Of a DNA stretch of 64,000 nt, positions 46,428-59,327 are shown piece after piece; the stretch's first letter is position 1, and each line of letters opens with the position of its first letter. Under the pieces are notes generated by a model that was given only the letters and a program-made list of their open reading frames with translations, had not been told where the DNA came from and made no database searches. The position numbers and the translations under genes were made by a program. The stretch spans positions 1,860,001-1,924,000 of the forward strand of contig JAKZAN010000005.1 of the NCBI GenBank assembly GCA_023053545.1, in the 5' to 3' direction. Origin of the DNA: Lepidurus packardi. Lineage: Eukaryota; Arthropoda; Branchiopoda; Notostraca; Triopsidae.

Positions 46428-48599
46428 TCCTTATGCAAAGTAACCCGCGTTTTACAAGGTCTGCCACGCTACATTTAGCTGTCTGCTCTGTTTTGCCAAC
46501 CTAATTTCTTCCCAGTTGGCCTTACAAACGTTCTTAAAACTGGCGTACCTCTGCCACGTCTGTCTGCCATTCCGCGTTTTTATAACCCAGCACTAGAGCA
46601 TCACTTCCAAGTGTGTTATTAGCCAAGAATGTCATAGCCGTGAGCGAAACAATGATCATGCTGATAAAAGCCTTGATGCGAGGCAAACGCGCTTAGAAAG
46701 AAAAATTTAAAAAAAAGAAAGAACAATTGATTACAAAAAAACAGAGAAGAAAGCCAGTGGAAAAGAAAGAGACAAATATTGGTGACTAAGAAGAACGATG
46801 CTTGGTCATCCTCAAGTCTTTAGAATTGATTACGGCATAACGATCTTATATGGAATTTTTTTTCTAGACACTAAACAAGACCCAACGAGTTGCGCATTGT
46901 TTGGCAGCCTCAGGTGAGGAAAAGGGTTGACAAGGCCCATGGGGGGTGGTCCGTGCGTGTCACCAGGACACCAGTCGTAGATTAGCATAAAGCCCCTGCC
47001 TCCCCAGTGCATTTGCATTAGAGATCAAAACGACATCGATGCCCGCTCGGGAGTTTTTTCTTTGTCTTGCTTTGCCTATATTAGACTCTTGTGTTTGTGT
47101 CGAGCGTGTTGCTGTTAAGCGCCTGCAATTCATTATAGAGTATAGAACCAATGTTGCAAAGAGTTTTCCCAGTTTTGATCCTAGGTGTGTTATCGGGACA
47201 TTAACTCGTTTCGTGCGGAGACATTCAGTCTGGTAACGGAAAAGCAAAAAATAATCCCATTTCGTGCGAGAGTGAAATAACAGATTGAGATTGCTAGCAC
47301 ACTTTCCAGACATGTAATGGTATAGCATGGAAATGATTGCACATTTCTGCGATAACGATAAGAAGCGCTTAATGGATGCGGTCAATTCGTTAGGGTAAAA
47401 ATTAAGCTTTAACTAGCTTTGTCAAGATCTGAGAACGAGTTTTCCGTTTTCTCAGCTTAGGATTGCTCCTGCTTGCCCCTAATATGATTGACGTAGTTCG
47501 GTAAGATAAATAAGTTCACGGTAGCGACAATCCCCAGGAAAAGCCCCAGTTAGCGTCCAAAGCTCTAATGGAGAGCTAACAGTGCTTGGATTTGGTGTAA
47601 GATTCCCATCACCTCAAGAAAAGTTTCCAAGTGTAGGAAGTCAAAACTGTCTTTAGTTCTTGATTGGCGTACCTTTTTGTTATTTGTCGGTCGAGGTGGG
47701 GTATGAAGTTTTTGTTTGCACGCGCCTCTTAAATGGTCCCTTCGATCCCATTAAGTCTTGGGACTGCTGTGTTCCGCGGATTTGCTCGGGAAACACCGTT
47801 ACACAGTGTGTTGTTGGCTGAAGGCTCAGAAGGGGAAGCTTTTAAGGTGGGAAGTGCGCGACGAAGAAAGCCGGGGCGAATGGCAGAAGGAGATAAGGTG
47901 CCAAAGTATATGGATGAGGCCCAAAACTGCGGCGGCGGCAATCAACTGTCCAGCAGCAGCGAAGCAGCTTCAATTAAATTTGATTGGGACTTGTGATTCC
48001 ACGTGCCGACATCCCAAGATAATCTCCTTCTCTGCTGTCAGAAGTCAACTGCATTGCTGTTGTTGATGCACCAAAACCTGTTCACGAGGTTTCCCCAGCT
48101 AATTGAATGCTTTTAGGACTCTTGGAGCTGGAAAAGAAAGAAAAAATAAGAATCAGTGATCTGGTTATACCCTCAATAACAGCAAGTTATAAGTCACTAC
48201 ATCGCTTCTGTGCCCCTTTCTGATACCTCTTTGGAAATTTTACTGTCAAATTCCGTTCACATACCCTGAAAGTAAATGAATAAAATGAACTCAATTCGAA
48301 AACGAATCAGAAAGATCTCGCGTACCTTTTGCGTCAGTAAACGTACTCGGAATTCTTACTTACAAACCGCAATGGAAATCTACAGCAGAGGGCGTACCTG
48401 TTTCTAAAGTCCGAGACCCCCCCTTCTCTCTACCAAGCTTTGTACATTCTTTTTTATCAATAAACATCGCCAACAGGTTTAAGCTTACATGAGGCTATTA
48501 GGAAAAAACATGTGAAGCTACCAAATTCTAATACAAGTACCGAATTTCTTACTGTAATTCATGCAGTTTCAAACGAAAATAGTGTTTAATTCACCTTAC
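46428..48599. other. No assignable gene; GC-richer patch at 47.73-48.00 kb
   Basis: A 141-codon minus-strand frame at 46960-47385 matches nothing. At 47733-47996 the plus strand has an open frame whose second half (from ATG 47880, MAEGDKVPKYMDEAQNCGGG) has coding-like composition and GGC/CAG triplets. No donor or family match supports it. Confidence 0.4.
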
Positions 48600-48703
48600 C
48601 ATTAAGGCGTAGAAGCTGTGGTGTACCAATACACCCAAACAAAACAAATGCGCGCCTCCTAGCGGGAGCGTGGGTGTGACACAGTAACCTATACAGGAGT
48701 CTT
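48600..48703 (+). repeat. Dispersed family-1 repeat, copy H (diverged)
   Basis: GCGTAGAAGCTGTGG, CCAATACACCCAAAC, GCGCGCCTCCTAGCGGGAG, GTGGGTGTGACACAGTAACC and the tail TACAGGAGTC. The CTCF-like block reads CCGCTAGGAGGCGC on the minus strand. Confidence 0.75.
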
Positions 48704-49268
48704 CATAAAACAGAAACGTGACACACAAGTCTGGCAAAGCTTCTAGTATTTTGATTACACTGTATCTATGCTAGATTCCAGCAAAAGTTGGGCGCATTAT
48801 GTATACATTCCGTAGCAATCGCACCTCTTTCCATGGCTGAACAGCAGTCAACATCACACTCGAGCACTCAAAAGTTTCCCAGCGCCCATATGGGGGGTGT
48901 ATATTTTCAGAATGGTGGCGAGTTCTGAGGTGGAAAATATAAATAGGAATAAATTTTGTTTGCCGTAATGCTTAAAGATGTTGGCTGTATAGACATGCTG
49001 GGTCAGAATATGCTTCTCTCCATCCTCCTCCACCATTTTGATTTGGAGTGCGATGGCGATGATGAAGGGTTTCCCACCCCCTGTCGTGCCGTGATTCAAC
49101 ATTTTGACAAGTTTTCATGACGCAAGTTTAGCTACTGCGAGGAATAGAAACTCTGGAAAACCCACTAGGGTCGCTAAAGAAGCTAAAAGAACGAACCCCA
49201 CTTCTCAACCACGCCCAGTATTACATATGTTCCTTTTAGTCTGACAAAACATTCGGCACGTTTCTATT

Positions 49269-49304
<36 letters not shown>

Positions 49305-50888
49305 AGATGGATCTATCTATAAGGAAACAAAAGGTTCTTGTCTGAACCCGTAAAAGCTCGGGGCTTGATTGACCAATTTAAGGGCGGAAGCTTTTCAAAG
49401 GTGACGTGTTAATTTCGGGCGCGGTTTCCACAAATGCCAGGTTCGGATGAAACACTGATGAGAAGATAAGAGCGTATGTTTGGTCTTATTGTTACAGACG
49501 ACTTGAAATGGAGACTTGTCTTTTTAATTTTAATCAGATTTATGACCCAGAGCCTGCTAACCGCCTATTACGCTGAAGCAGAAGCACAGATTAATTTTTT
49601 TCTTACTAAAAAAAAAGAGTAGGAAGGGGGGACAAGTTGAGTAGAACGCTAGCCTTGCATACATGTGGCTGTTTTCTATAACCCCAGATTATCTGTTGCG
49701 GTCGTTCACTAAATTAATGAGTAAGGTTACTTTCGTATGTCTTTTTTTGCTCTTTAGAGTCTATTTCTTCCTAGAAAACTTGAACTCGTTTCTGTTTCTA
49801 ATCGCCTGCACCCTGTGGCCTTCGAGTTTGACTTTGGGAAGCTTTGGAGGAGTCTTGGCTTTTTTGCGTGTGTTTGCGTGGTGTTTTTTGTATGCGGCTT
49901 TTCTTCTGGCGTTGTTTCAATTAAAAGAGATACGAGTTTTTTTTCTTTCTTATCAACTATCTAATAGTGCGGACAAGAACTAGAAGCTCAAAAAGCGAGA
50001 GGAAACATACAAAAAAGAATAAAGGGTAATGAGGTTGATAATGGCAATGCTTTTCATGAGACGAGGCATGTTAATGCGGCCTAAACCGCACGCGTGACGC
50101 GTCAAACGGGAACTCGACCAACAAGGGAGGCTGCTTGCTCCACAGAGCCTAACATTGTACGCCATTGTAAAGCGCAACTAAGCGTGCACCTTGTAACTAA
50201 CGCTCGTTAGGGAGTTGACGAACTGTAAGTGAGCGAAGGTTTATCTGGACTGGACTTCCCTTGCTAACAGCAACGTGGAATGATATGACGCAAAAAAAAA
50301 ATATATATATAATAAAATTAACTTGAAAGAAAAAAGACTCGCATATTTATCTCGCTGGATGCCATCGTTTTGTTCTTGATTTCCCCTTACCTTTAGCGTT
50401 TGCTGGTCATGGAAGTTCCGCGAGTATAAACATCCATTCGTTTTAAAAATTGCAGTCTCAGCATCATCCAACAAAGTGTACATTCTTTTTAAAGCTGCCA
50501 AAACAATTCTTAAGTGCAAGGGGACTTTTCTCTTGTTATACGACTGTCCAAGAAGGAATCGCTAGAGACTATTCATTCTCCTCTTCCCATTTCTTTTCCT
50601 CTCAGAGCATTAGATATACTGTAGAATACTGTACAAGTCACGCTGAAGTAGGGTACAGCCGACCCCGCGTAAGTACACATCGCTCCGGCGTGTAAGTTTT
50701 GTTCACAGATACGGTGTGCGTGTGCAGTTAACGTGCAAGAAGTATCGCAGAAAAAGGGAACCGATTTTTCATTGTTAAGCGACAGCGAATCAGGCCAGAC
50801 TACACTACGAGTCCGACGTGCTTGATTTGGTGTTGATCAACAATGAAAAATCAAGAATAGTATGTCTGCTCTTGATCCGTTAGGTTAG
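48704..50888. other. No recognisable gene; T29 homopolymer
   Basis: A run of 29 T at 49271-49299. A hydrophobic 106-codon frame from ATG 49663 (MWLFSITPDYLLRSF..) is Phe/Leu-rich because of T-rich sequence and is probably not a gene. Confidence 0.5.
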
Positions 50889-51009
50889 TAGTGTATTCAG
50901 CTGGGAACCTGGTGCGGCACTTTTTGGCACTGAGTGCCACAAAATTGCGTGTTGTGACGCTGAGTCTGTGGCACTCAGTGCGGCACCAGGTTCCCAACTC
51001 AATTCACTA
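50889..51009. mobile_element. 121-bp foldback MITE
   Basis: The left end TAGTGTATTCAGCTGGGAAC and the reverse complement of the right end TAGTGAATTGAGTTGGGAAC continue together to CCTGGTGC. After a 10-nt extra segment on the left both go on through GCACTGAGTGCCACA. The outer and inner stems together cover about 40 bp per side. The internal palindrome GGCACTGAGTGCC is also self-complementary. Confidence 0.85.
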
Positions 51010-54000
51010 AAAGTTGAAACTTCTTCGCGGTTGGTTTTCATCGCCTAAAACTGACGAGTTCAACACACTCATCCTCCTCTTTGAGCATAATGCCTACTGT
51101 AGAAGGAAGCACGCTGAGTTATGGCGGACTCAATTTACCTGTTTTCAGTAGCTCGGTCAAAGTTCTCCGATTTCTGTCGCGCAGGTCGGATTGCAGAGTA
51201 GTATTTTTTTTTCAAAAATAAAGAGATAGATGAGCGCCACAGCTGGAAGTCAAGGTAGCGACATGTTCCTGGCATTGACAATTAGAATATAGCCGATGGA
51301 TTCGGATGCTTCCGTTTTGTTTTTTCTCGCCCAAAACCGGATTTGAGGCGTCGTCCAAGTGCCCTTAAATTTTCGGGCTCTGGAGTTTTGATTATGAATG
51401 GGAAGAGAGAGAGAGGATCGCCAATTTTACGTGATCATGTCATGTGCTTGTTTGATATTTAGCGTCGATAAGTTATCGCCTTGGCGATAAGGGCCAAGCG
51501 CTAAAGCTTTCGGCTTCGTCATTTGCTGGTAATTACTGCTACACAGTCCACTCGCGTTTCCGTGACGAAGCAAGAATGTTAAGGACTCCCTGCTGGCCTA
51601 CTGAGTTCCTTATGACGTCAATGGCAAACAGCGTATAGGTGACACTAAAAAAAATAAAAAAATCTAACTTAATCTTCTAAACGTTTTAATATGATATAAA
51701 AACTTGATCTTATAACAAGCTAATAACATAACAAGCTTATTGTACCGGTGAAGGAAAAAACGGTGAGCTGGATATTACTTTTGGGATACTTTTTGCAACC
51801 TTTTTTGGAAAAGTTGATCCTGATGAAGTGTATGTGCTCGAATTGGGATATCCAGTACCTCAAACCCATTGCGCAATGAAATGGGAATATAGATTGCGCA
51901 TGTGAAATTTACTGGTTCCACCAGAAGGGAAATTGATATATGGCAAATTGGATCCGACGTGGACCATTTTTTAACAATCCAATCAGACGAAGACATTGCA
52001 ACAGTGCGCTCAAGGCTTATTATGTTTCGTTCCGTGTCACGAAAGTGGAGCAGCGAGCAGCAAAGCTAATTTGCATAGACATAGAAACGAACATCGCTTA
52101 CAACATTGCGCTTTATCTCTTAGTTCATTTTTCTTTTTTTATTTGGTTATTTCTCGGATTGAAAGGCTTGCAGAATCGAGAACCTACGAAGTAAAGGGAG
52201 CTGTTTTAGTTGCAGACGATTTTTTTTCTTTTTTTTTTTCACGAGATTGAGGCATTACCTCTATGCAAATAGGAAGTAATCCCCAACAGAATGATGGAGA
52301 GAAAGCGCGAGATAAAGGCAGAGACTAGTCCGCCTACCTCTAAAAGGACAATGGAACTCGGGGGTCTATTAAAGATTTTTTTAATTGGAATTATAAAACA
52401 CAAGAGAAGGGGACGCCAATCCTGAAACTTGATTTTTTTCGCATTCACTTGTACGTTTATCAGATATTCCTAAAAGGCTGCGGCTTGTTGCAACTTTTTT
52501 CTTTTTTAGTTCTTTGACCAGTGCTGAGACAAGCGGCCCGAAAGCCAAAAAAAAAAAGTTAAAAGAAAGCAAAGCCATATGAATATCATAAAAGGAAACG
52601 ACCTTCCTCCTTACATGCGCTTTTGTCTCGTTAGAAAGTTCCCTCGTCATTAGCACATAAGTTTAACTAAACCTTAAAAGAAAAAAAAATATGTAATATA
52701 ATGAAGCGTGATTCTGGCCGTCGATCTTTGCTTTATGGGAAGGCAAGAATGTACCAAATAGACAGCTAACTTCTTAATGGGCTGTTCTTGCAACCACGCT
52801 ATCGGATCTGGATCTTTTTCTATCATTTTTTTTTGGCACGAAGTCTTGTGCTTGGGAGCTCAAAGAAAGGAAGGTATGCGTTATACGCTCCAGAGATGAT
52901 TGTCCAGTAATTGGACCTACCTGTCTCCCTTTTATCCTCCGTACGTTTAACAAACTTCTCTAAAAATGATCTTTTTGCCCTTTTTAGCTACATGTTCGGC
53001 AAGTTATACATACCGACGTACTGCATAAGCTTACGTAGAAACGTAACGAGGTGCATTGTTGTAATTTTTAGTTTTATCCTTGATAGGAAGTGGTATCCCA
53101 ATTTGTGCATTTCGGGAAGCTTGGTTATGGCCTAGCATAGTTCTCCTTTTTTATTGAATATGAAGTTTTTCTTTACCCGTTTTACCCGTTTGAGGTAATC
53201 GTGTTATCTTAAAGGCGTATAAGCAAAAAAAAAAATAGTCACATGAGTTGAAAGCCGCATCTTTCTTGGGAAAGTCGCCGTCTCTATAAGCAAGACGAAA
53301 AAAAAATGACATGATTCGAATAGCATCTTAAGCTTGGGCGGCAATGGCATCCTTATTACATCTACTAACTTCGCGTGGGAAATAATCTGTCAAGTTATCT
53401 TAAAAAGTTTGACTGTAAAGTATTTTCCACGCTACTTATGGACTTGGACTCTTCAAACAAAAATGCAGCGATTTGACAGCGAGATACAGCCCCCTCCTCA
53501 CTGCGTGGGAAATATGAGGCATTGTTGTGTGTGAGATGCTTTTTTGTCTCTCTCTTTCTCTCTTGTATGAAAAGGAGGAACATTCCAAAGTTTCAAACGT
53601 TGCCAATGAAGAAAAATTGACAAGGAAAAGAATGGCACAGCCCGTTTGTTGTTCGAAAGCCGAGCCGCATGGTGTTCTGTTCCTATGTGCATAGGGCTTG
53701 TATTCTTTGGCTGCCTCAGTTGCATATGCCCACCAGTCCGAAAGTCAGTGGCACATAATAATGGACCTTCCAATGTATAATGTACCATACGGGACCTAAG
53801 GATGCATAAATATATATTTATACCTGTGAAGTGCCGCGTCATTTCAAAGCGGCGAAAAGTGCTGCAGTTATGAAAAGACTATTATAGTCATTCCGCTGTG
53901 CAAAGGAACCAGCGTGAATGTAATGTAAAGGAACAAAAAGGTTCGAAATTGTTTCTTGCAACGACACATTTTTACCCTGCAATGTCTTTGACAACCTTCA

Positions 54001-54154
54001 CTTCGACCAAGCCTTGTTATCACTTGTCATCCCTTCTGCCAAGTCCTTCTCAACTTTAAATTGTAATAACATATTCGCAGAAATACTGGGTAATCTTTCC
54101 TTGTTTTCCCCTCTGTCCCTTTTTAGCAGCAATGTCTGCTTGAACCGCATACCT
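51010..54154. other. No recognisable gene
   Basis: AT-rich with homopolymer runs; short ORFs only. Confidence 0.5.
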
Positions 54155-54270
54155 TTAGCTTGTTACACCCAAGCTACCGCTAGGGGGCGTGCAGTAACTT
54201 TCGCAAAAACAATAACAAACATCAATGCCATCTGTGACTGTTTCGTATCAATAAGGTATACGGTAGCCTT
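54155..54270. repeat. Head-to-head family-1 (-) and family-2 (+) fragments, copy I
   Basis: 54155-54194 is the family-1 core in reverse (AGCTTGTTACACCCAAGCTA, then CCGCTAGGGGGCGT at 54177-54190, a good CTCF-like core on the plus strand). It abuts the family-2 end in forward orientation (TTCGCAAAAACAATAACAAA, GCCATCTGTGAC, AAGGTATACGGTAGCC, TTAA). A further AAGCTAAACTGCACGGGAGC tail lies near 54530-54549. Confidence 0.85.
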
Positions 54271-56147
54271 AAAAAGTACACTCAAATCGTGTCTAGCTCG
54301 AGGGCATAAGGGTTCAAAATGCTTGCAAAAGGCGCAATTTGCCTTGTTTGCGTTGGAGAAAAAGTCATATGTATTTTGCAAATTAGTGAAGGCAGCAATG
54401 GAAAAACTAAAAGTGTCCTGCCCTCCGTATGGGTAGTAGCTACCTTACTGTCAAAAAGTTTTGTATACAATCCTTGTGTACTTTTTACGCAAGGCTGCTT
54501 CTGCCTTCCCCCATGCTGTCGTGGTATAGAAAGCTAAACTGCACGGGAGCTTTGAGCAAGAGTTTATGAGGGGCGAGTCAAAATAGAAGTCAAAAGACTC
54601 CAAGTGTGGCTGTGGAAGCATTAGCCAAGTTTTGCATCACTTGTCGCATTGGTCTCCAAGCCCACTTGTGTATACATGTTTTGAGTTAATACAGTAACAA
54701 AACAGAGTTCCAGTATGGAGGTCCTAAAGCGCACTGTCAACCGGCTCAGCCCCATGTTTTAACGCTGAGGTTGCCTGCAAGTTTTCATTGTTAGTTTGGT
54801 GAGGCCCTTCCGTGTCCCTGTCTTAATGTAATTTCAGTGCCGGATGGCGCATACGAATGACTGTCTAATTGCAGACAGCGCGCAAGAGAGGTTTGCCGGA
54901 CGATGAATTCGCAGGCCAAGTCTCTCCGTGCTGTCGCGAGGAATTGTATGCGGCAGACATAACAAGCCATTCCTTATAGCTCTAATGGGCTACAATAATT
55001 TCTTTCCAGCTAGCCATAAGGTGTCGCATACAAATAGATTTATCTCTTACAATTATGTCGCTTGTAGTGCCAGCCACGCCAAACTGTGCCTCCGTTTTTT
55101 TTAGGGGGGGGGTTACAGTGGGAAAAACACCACAGCGAACAGAAAGACTATATTTCATAGTGCATGCAATGCAAAGAAACTTTCGGACTTTGCATTGTAG
55201 CTCAGGCTCCAGTGATGAAAAGTAAATTGGATCCTTAAAAAATGCTCTCGCGAACGTTATATGACCACGACCACCGTTCGCCACCACAGAGCCCTGCTTA
55301 CAAATATCCTAAAAAGAACTATAAACCTCACTCCACCAAAACTCTGGTGTGGAATTGACTTTTACTTTAGTACTTCTGCTTCATCACACGTATCTTATCC
55401 CCCTCCAAAAAAAAAAACATCCGCTTCTGTGTATCATTTGAGATAGAGTTAATGATGGCAGAGTGAATGTGAACCGAGCGGGATAGTTTGTTGTTGTTGT
55501 TATTTTACGCTAAGGTATTTTGTGTAGTAAGTAGTAAATGAACAGGTCAAAGATTTGGGTTAACAAGTGGCCAAAACGTCACTTGTTTAAATTATAACGA
55601 TTTCAACGAATCTAAAAAAAATGTAATGATATTAAGAAGAAGTTACCATTGCTTTACCTCGATATGTTAAGAATTTTCTAGTGATGGCTGTTTAATTTCG
55701 AATCAGGCGAGATATTTGCGGTGCTCCAAGTTTCAGTGTGTCTAATTCTGAGGTCTTTCTTTCCGTACGAACTATTTTCTGTTACGTAGGACGGAATAAT
55801 CATTAGCATACGCATGTGCTTCGTTTACTTCTTTCACTCTGTTGCTTTGGGCTCAAGTGTTCGGCGCTGTTGTGTCCTTTACTAAAATAGTAGGAACTTT
55901 AAAGACGTCTCGTGCTGTGCAATAATTTACCGTAATTAGCTCCGTTTTTTGCTGTTGTTGGTACTTTGAAAGTTTGTCGGAACTTTAATTTCCATGCGCT
56001 TTTTTTACTTCATTAGCCAGACGTCATCCCGAAGGAAAAGCCAAAAGACGCGAGACTGAAAAAACACAAAAAAGACGAAAAACAAAAGTCAGTTTTAAAA
56101 CAATGCCGAAGAGAAGCTGTAGGTAGTTGCCACTGGCGCTTTTATGA
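54271..56147. other. No recognisable gene
   Basis: Holds the extra repeat tail near 54.53 kb, a G-rich run near 55105, and AT-rich sequence. No supported coding region. Confidence 0.5.
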
Positions 56148-56395
56148 ATGGCGCATACAGATGAAGAACTGTTGGCTAAAAATTCCGGCGAAGAGAAAAC
56201 CGAGCTTTGGGCTTTTTTGGGGCCCAAAGAAAGAAAGTCAAGAAAGAAGAAGGCTTCAGTGGACCAGCCAAGCAATCCTATACATAATTTCTCGATTCTA
56301 TACATAATTTCAACCTTGTCTGTTTTGCTTTACACACTATTTAACAAGACTTGGGAAAAAGGTTTTTTGTTCGTTTTTCAAGCAAAAGCCGGCAG
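56148..56395 (+). other. Candidate first coding exon, unknown
   Basis: ATG 56148 opens MAHTDEELLAKNSGEEKTEL, acidic then Lys-rich (PKERKSRKKKAS), with a hydrophobic segment further on. The frame stays open to a strong donor GGCAG|GTGAGG at 56396, phase 2. The ATG context is poor and another ATG lies out of frame 4 nt upstream. No family match and no following exon identified. Confidence 0.2.
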
Positions 56396-59249
56396 GTGAG
56401 GGAAAAGAGTTCGTGGTACGTATGATGAGATTCTCATCCTAGCCGAAAAAGACAAACCTTATCTTGGTCGTGTTATTTTGGCACGCACGCTTCCCAACAG
56501 CACCCGTTCACTCGCTCGTTGGCTCATGCACGGTCCAAGACGTGCGACTCTATGCCAGACATTTTAATGAGTATAATAACGGTTTAGCGCAAACTCCGAC
56601 TTGACATACTACACATACACACATGCAGGAAAGTGAGTAAAAGGGAGTATAAGAATAAGGAAGGAAAAAAAGTGGCGGGGAATGGCCTGTCAGTGGGAGT
56701 ATTTTATTTATTTACTGTGTTAAAGGAGTTGCCTCAACCTGCAATTTATTCTTGTTCTAGATTTTTCAATATTTCTCTCCTAAAGGGGGGCTTTTAGCTT
56801 GCAAACTGTTTCAGTGTTAACTATATGTTTTGCTGTTACTTGTAACGGAGCAAGCACTGTGATAAATGAGATGACTTCATTAAGGTTGGGATACGGTGTG
56901 TATACTTTGCCTGGGCTTTTTAAACTCTGTAGTGTGCATGTCTAGCAAGAAAACCAAGAAGGCTTGCCATAAGCAGCGGCATATATACCCCACTTGGTTA
57001 TCTGAGATTATAATTAAAGTGTCCATTGACTCAATAATGGTACAGAAAGCCGTCCGACCAACATTAAAGGAATGTGTATACTTAAGCCAACTAATTTATT
57101 ACCACCAAAAGGGTGCTTCCTATATATAGAAGGAAAAAACGTACATAAACACCGTATAGTATGTCGAAATCCGGCCCGTTCGTGAAAGTACATCTACCTT
57201 TCTTAGCGCAAAGCACGATGAATTATAAAGACCCACACCACAGACTAACCAATGATCTGATAGATAGATTGCAGGGGATGTGATACACAGCAATTCTGGA
57301 ACCTCCACAATTCCAGGAAATTCCTCATTCTGCCATCCCATGGCGAGATTACATTTTGTTTACAAAATGGCAAATCACATTTTGTCCGTTTTGTGACAAT
57401 ATTAGGATATTATAAGTAACAAACCAACTAAAGCCTGCCAATTAAAAATTAAATTTATCACTACAATAGACTTGAAATTATTATGGTACTTACTGCGTTG
57501 TTGTGCACATTTTCACAATGTCTGCTAGCAAACGGACAACTGTCGACAAACGTTGCAAAACGTGCCCCTGGCGTTCGTTTTTGCGCCTTTTTTGTCCCAT
57601 TCTGGAACCTTCCACCCTGATTCCGGCCGGCCGTTGTTTACCCATTTTGTCTACAGTACGTTTGAGCGGGAAGAACCGTAAAGATGGATAAGTGATACGG
57701 CGTGCTCTAAGTATTTCCTACAAATTGTGTTTAACCGACTACATTAATTAAACATACCTTCAAGTAAACGTAAGTCATATTAATATACCTTCGTTTATCT
57801 ATCTCCGCCCTGTTCTATCTCGTGTTATTTTCCAAAGAAACGTAAACGTTGTGCCCAAAGAGAAAGATTATTATCGACCTTTCACCAGTAAGAAATCTTA
57901 TATTTGCACTAAGCTACAAACGTCGCTTTTCTAAGCAGCATTCATGGTTTATCAATAAGACAAAATTTAGTGTTTAATGTAATACTAATGTCTCAATTTA
58001 TCGTACCTTAGGAGGTAAGAATCGCAATTTGCCAGCCAAGAACCCTTTCAATAAAGTTTTCGCTAAAGAGGTCCGTATTGCAGATGACCTATATGTAAAC
58101 CTCGATGGCGCTAGCCTGGAATGCCCTTTTTTCCCTAGCTTCATACATCAGTTCTCCATGGGGGAGCACATGTCTTGTCTTTGAACGCCCTTTGCGGTAA
58201 ACTTTTATTTTTGGAGATGACTACTGAAAAATCTTTCAAAGGTTTAGACTGTTCTTCGAATCCTTTTGCGTTGCGTTGGTCCAGTGATGCTTACATGGCG
58301 TGCGTGTGTTTTTTGTACCGTGCAGGCTCATTCTTGAGCAGCTTAGGCAAATAACAGGTCAGACGAGTGCATTATCATCCAGAAAGAACACGGCACGATC
58401 CCAACTTGGGCTCTTCTAAATAGCCCTTAATTAGCGTCATTAACTTGCTGGTGTCCGTTGTCTGATGCTCTACTGCAACCCAAAGGCTGCAACAAGATGC
58501 AATACTTGTTAGAGGTCTCTCCGGTTGCGAGTTACAGGTTCCATTCAAAGTACTTGGGTTAAATGGATGGACAGAATCAAGCGTTGATATTAATCCTTTC
58601 TATGCTCTTTAAAGGATCCGGCTACATCGCGCAAACCCTGTTGATATGAAGGAGCAATTTGGTTGATCGTAAATTGGGAAGGATAGCCAAGCAGCAGAAA
58701 GCTTATTTGAGGTAGATTGCCGTCTTACCTGAACAAAATAACAAAGTGGGTAGAATTTTCTGGTCCAAGAATTTATGTTTCGCTAAAGAGTTCGATATTT
58801 ATAGCCCATCCTTTCTTTTCACTAGTGGTAAAGACAGAAGGTTCTTTCGCACCATCTCGTGGTATTGTTAAACTACCTGATGATCTGGGAAGATCTGGTT
58901 TTCCATTCCTAACGCCATTTGAGCACTAGTTGAGTTCTTTTTTTTTAATAAAAAAAAAAGGGAAAACAACTTGGCCTTCCTGGCCATGTAAACTCTGACC
59001 CTTATGGGTTTTCACTCTTCTTGGTCTGGGTTTAGGCATTTTAAGCTGTTTCGACTGCCTTAACTCTCAAGTTGTACCTATAGTTGCCGAAGAGTCGACT
59101 ACAGGGCTTTTATTGAACTGCTACAGTAATATCCAAGCGACAAAATAATCCAAGGAAGCCTGTTAATCTAATGAGGGTTTCTAAAACTGTCAAATATGGA
59201 TAAATTTTGAAAATTTTGAATATGGATAAATTTTAATAAGGTACTACGC
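56396..59249. other. No recognisable gene
   Basis: AT-rich. The frame at 58717-58929 (..KTEGSFAPSRGIVKLPDDLG..) has protein-like composition but no ATG or splice signals. Confidence 0.5.
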
Positions 59250-59327
59250 TTGAATAAGAAGTTTTAAATTCTTGTTCTTATTCTTCTTAAACTTCTTATT
59301 CAAAAAGAAGTTTTAACTTCTTATTCA
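59250..59327. repeat. Inverted repeat cluster
   Basis: TTGAATAAGAAGTTT (59250-59264) is exactly complemented at 59289-59303. A second small palindrome AAGAAGTT-TT-AACTTCTT lies at 59305-59322, followed by another ATTCAAG, so the same unit occurs three times in alternating orientation. Confidence 0.93.

Noticed and set aside
49663..49983. Hydrophobic 106-codon ORF resembling a multi-pass membrane protein
   Set aside because: T-rich DNA gives Phe/Leu-rich translations by chance; no conserved motif.
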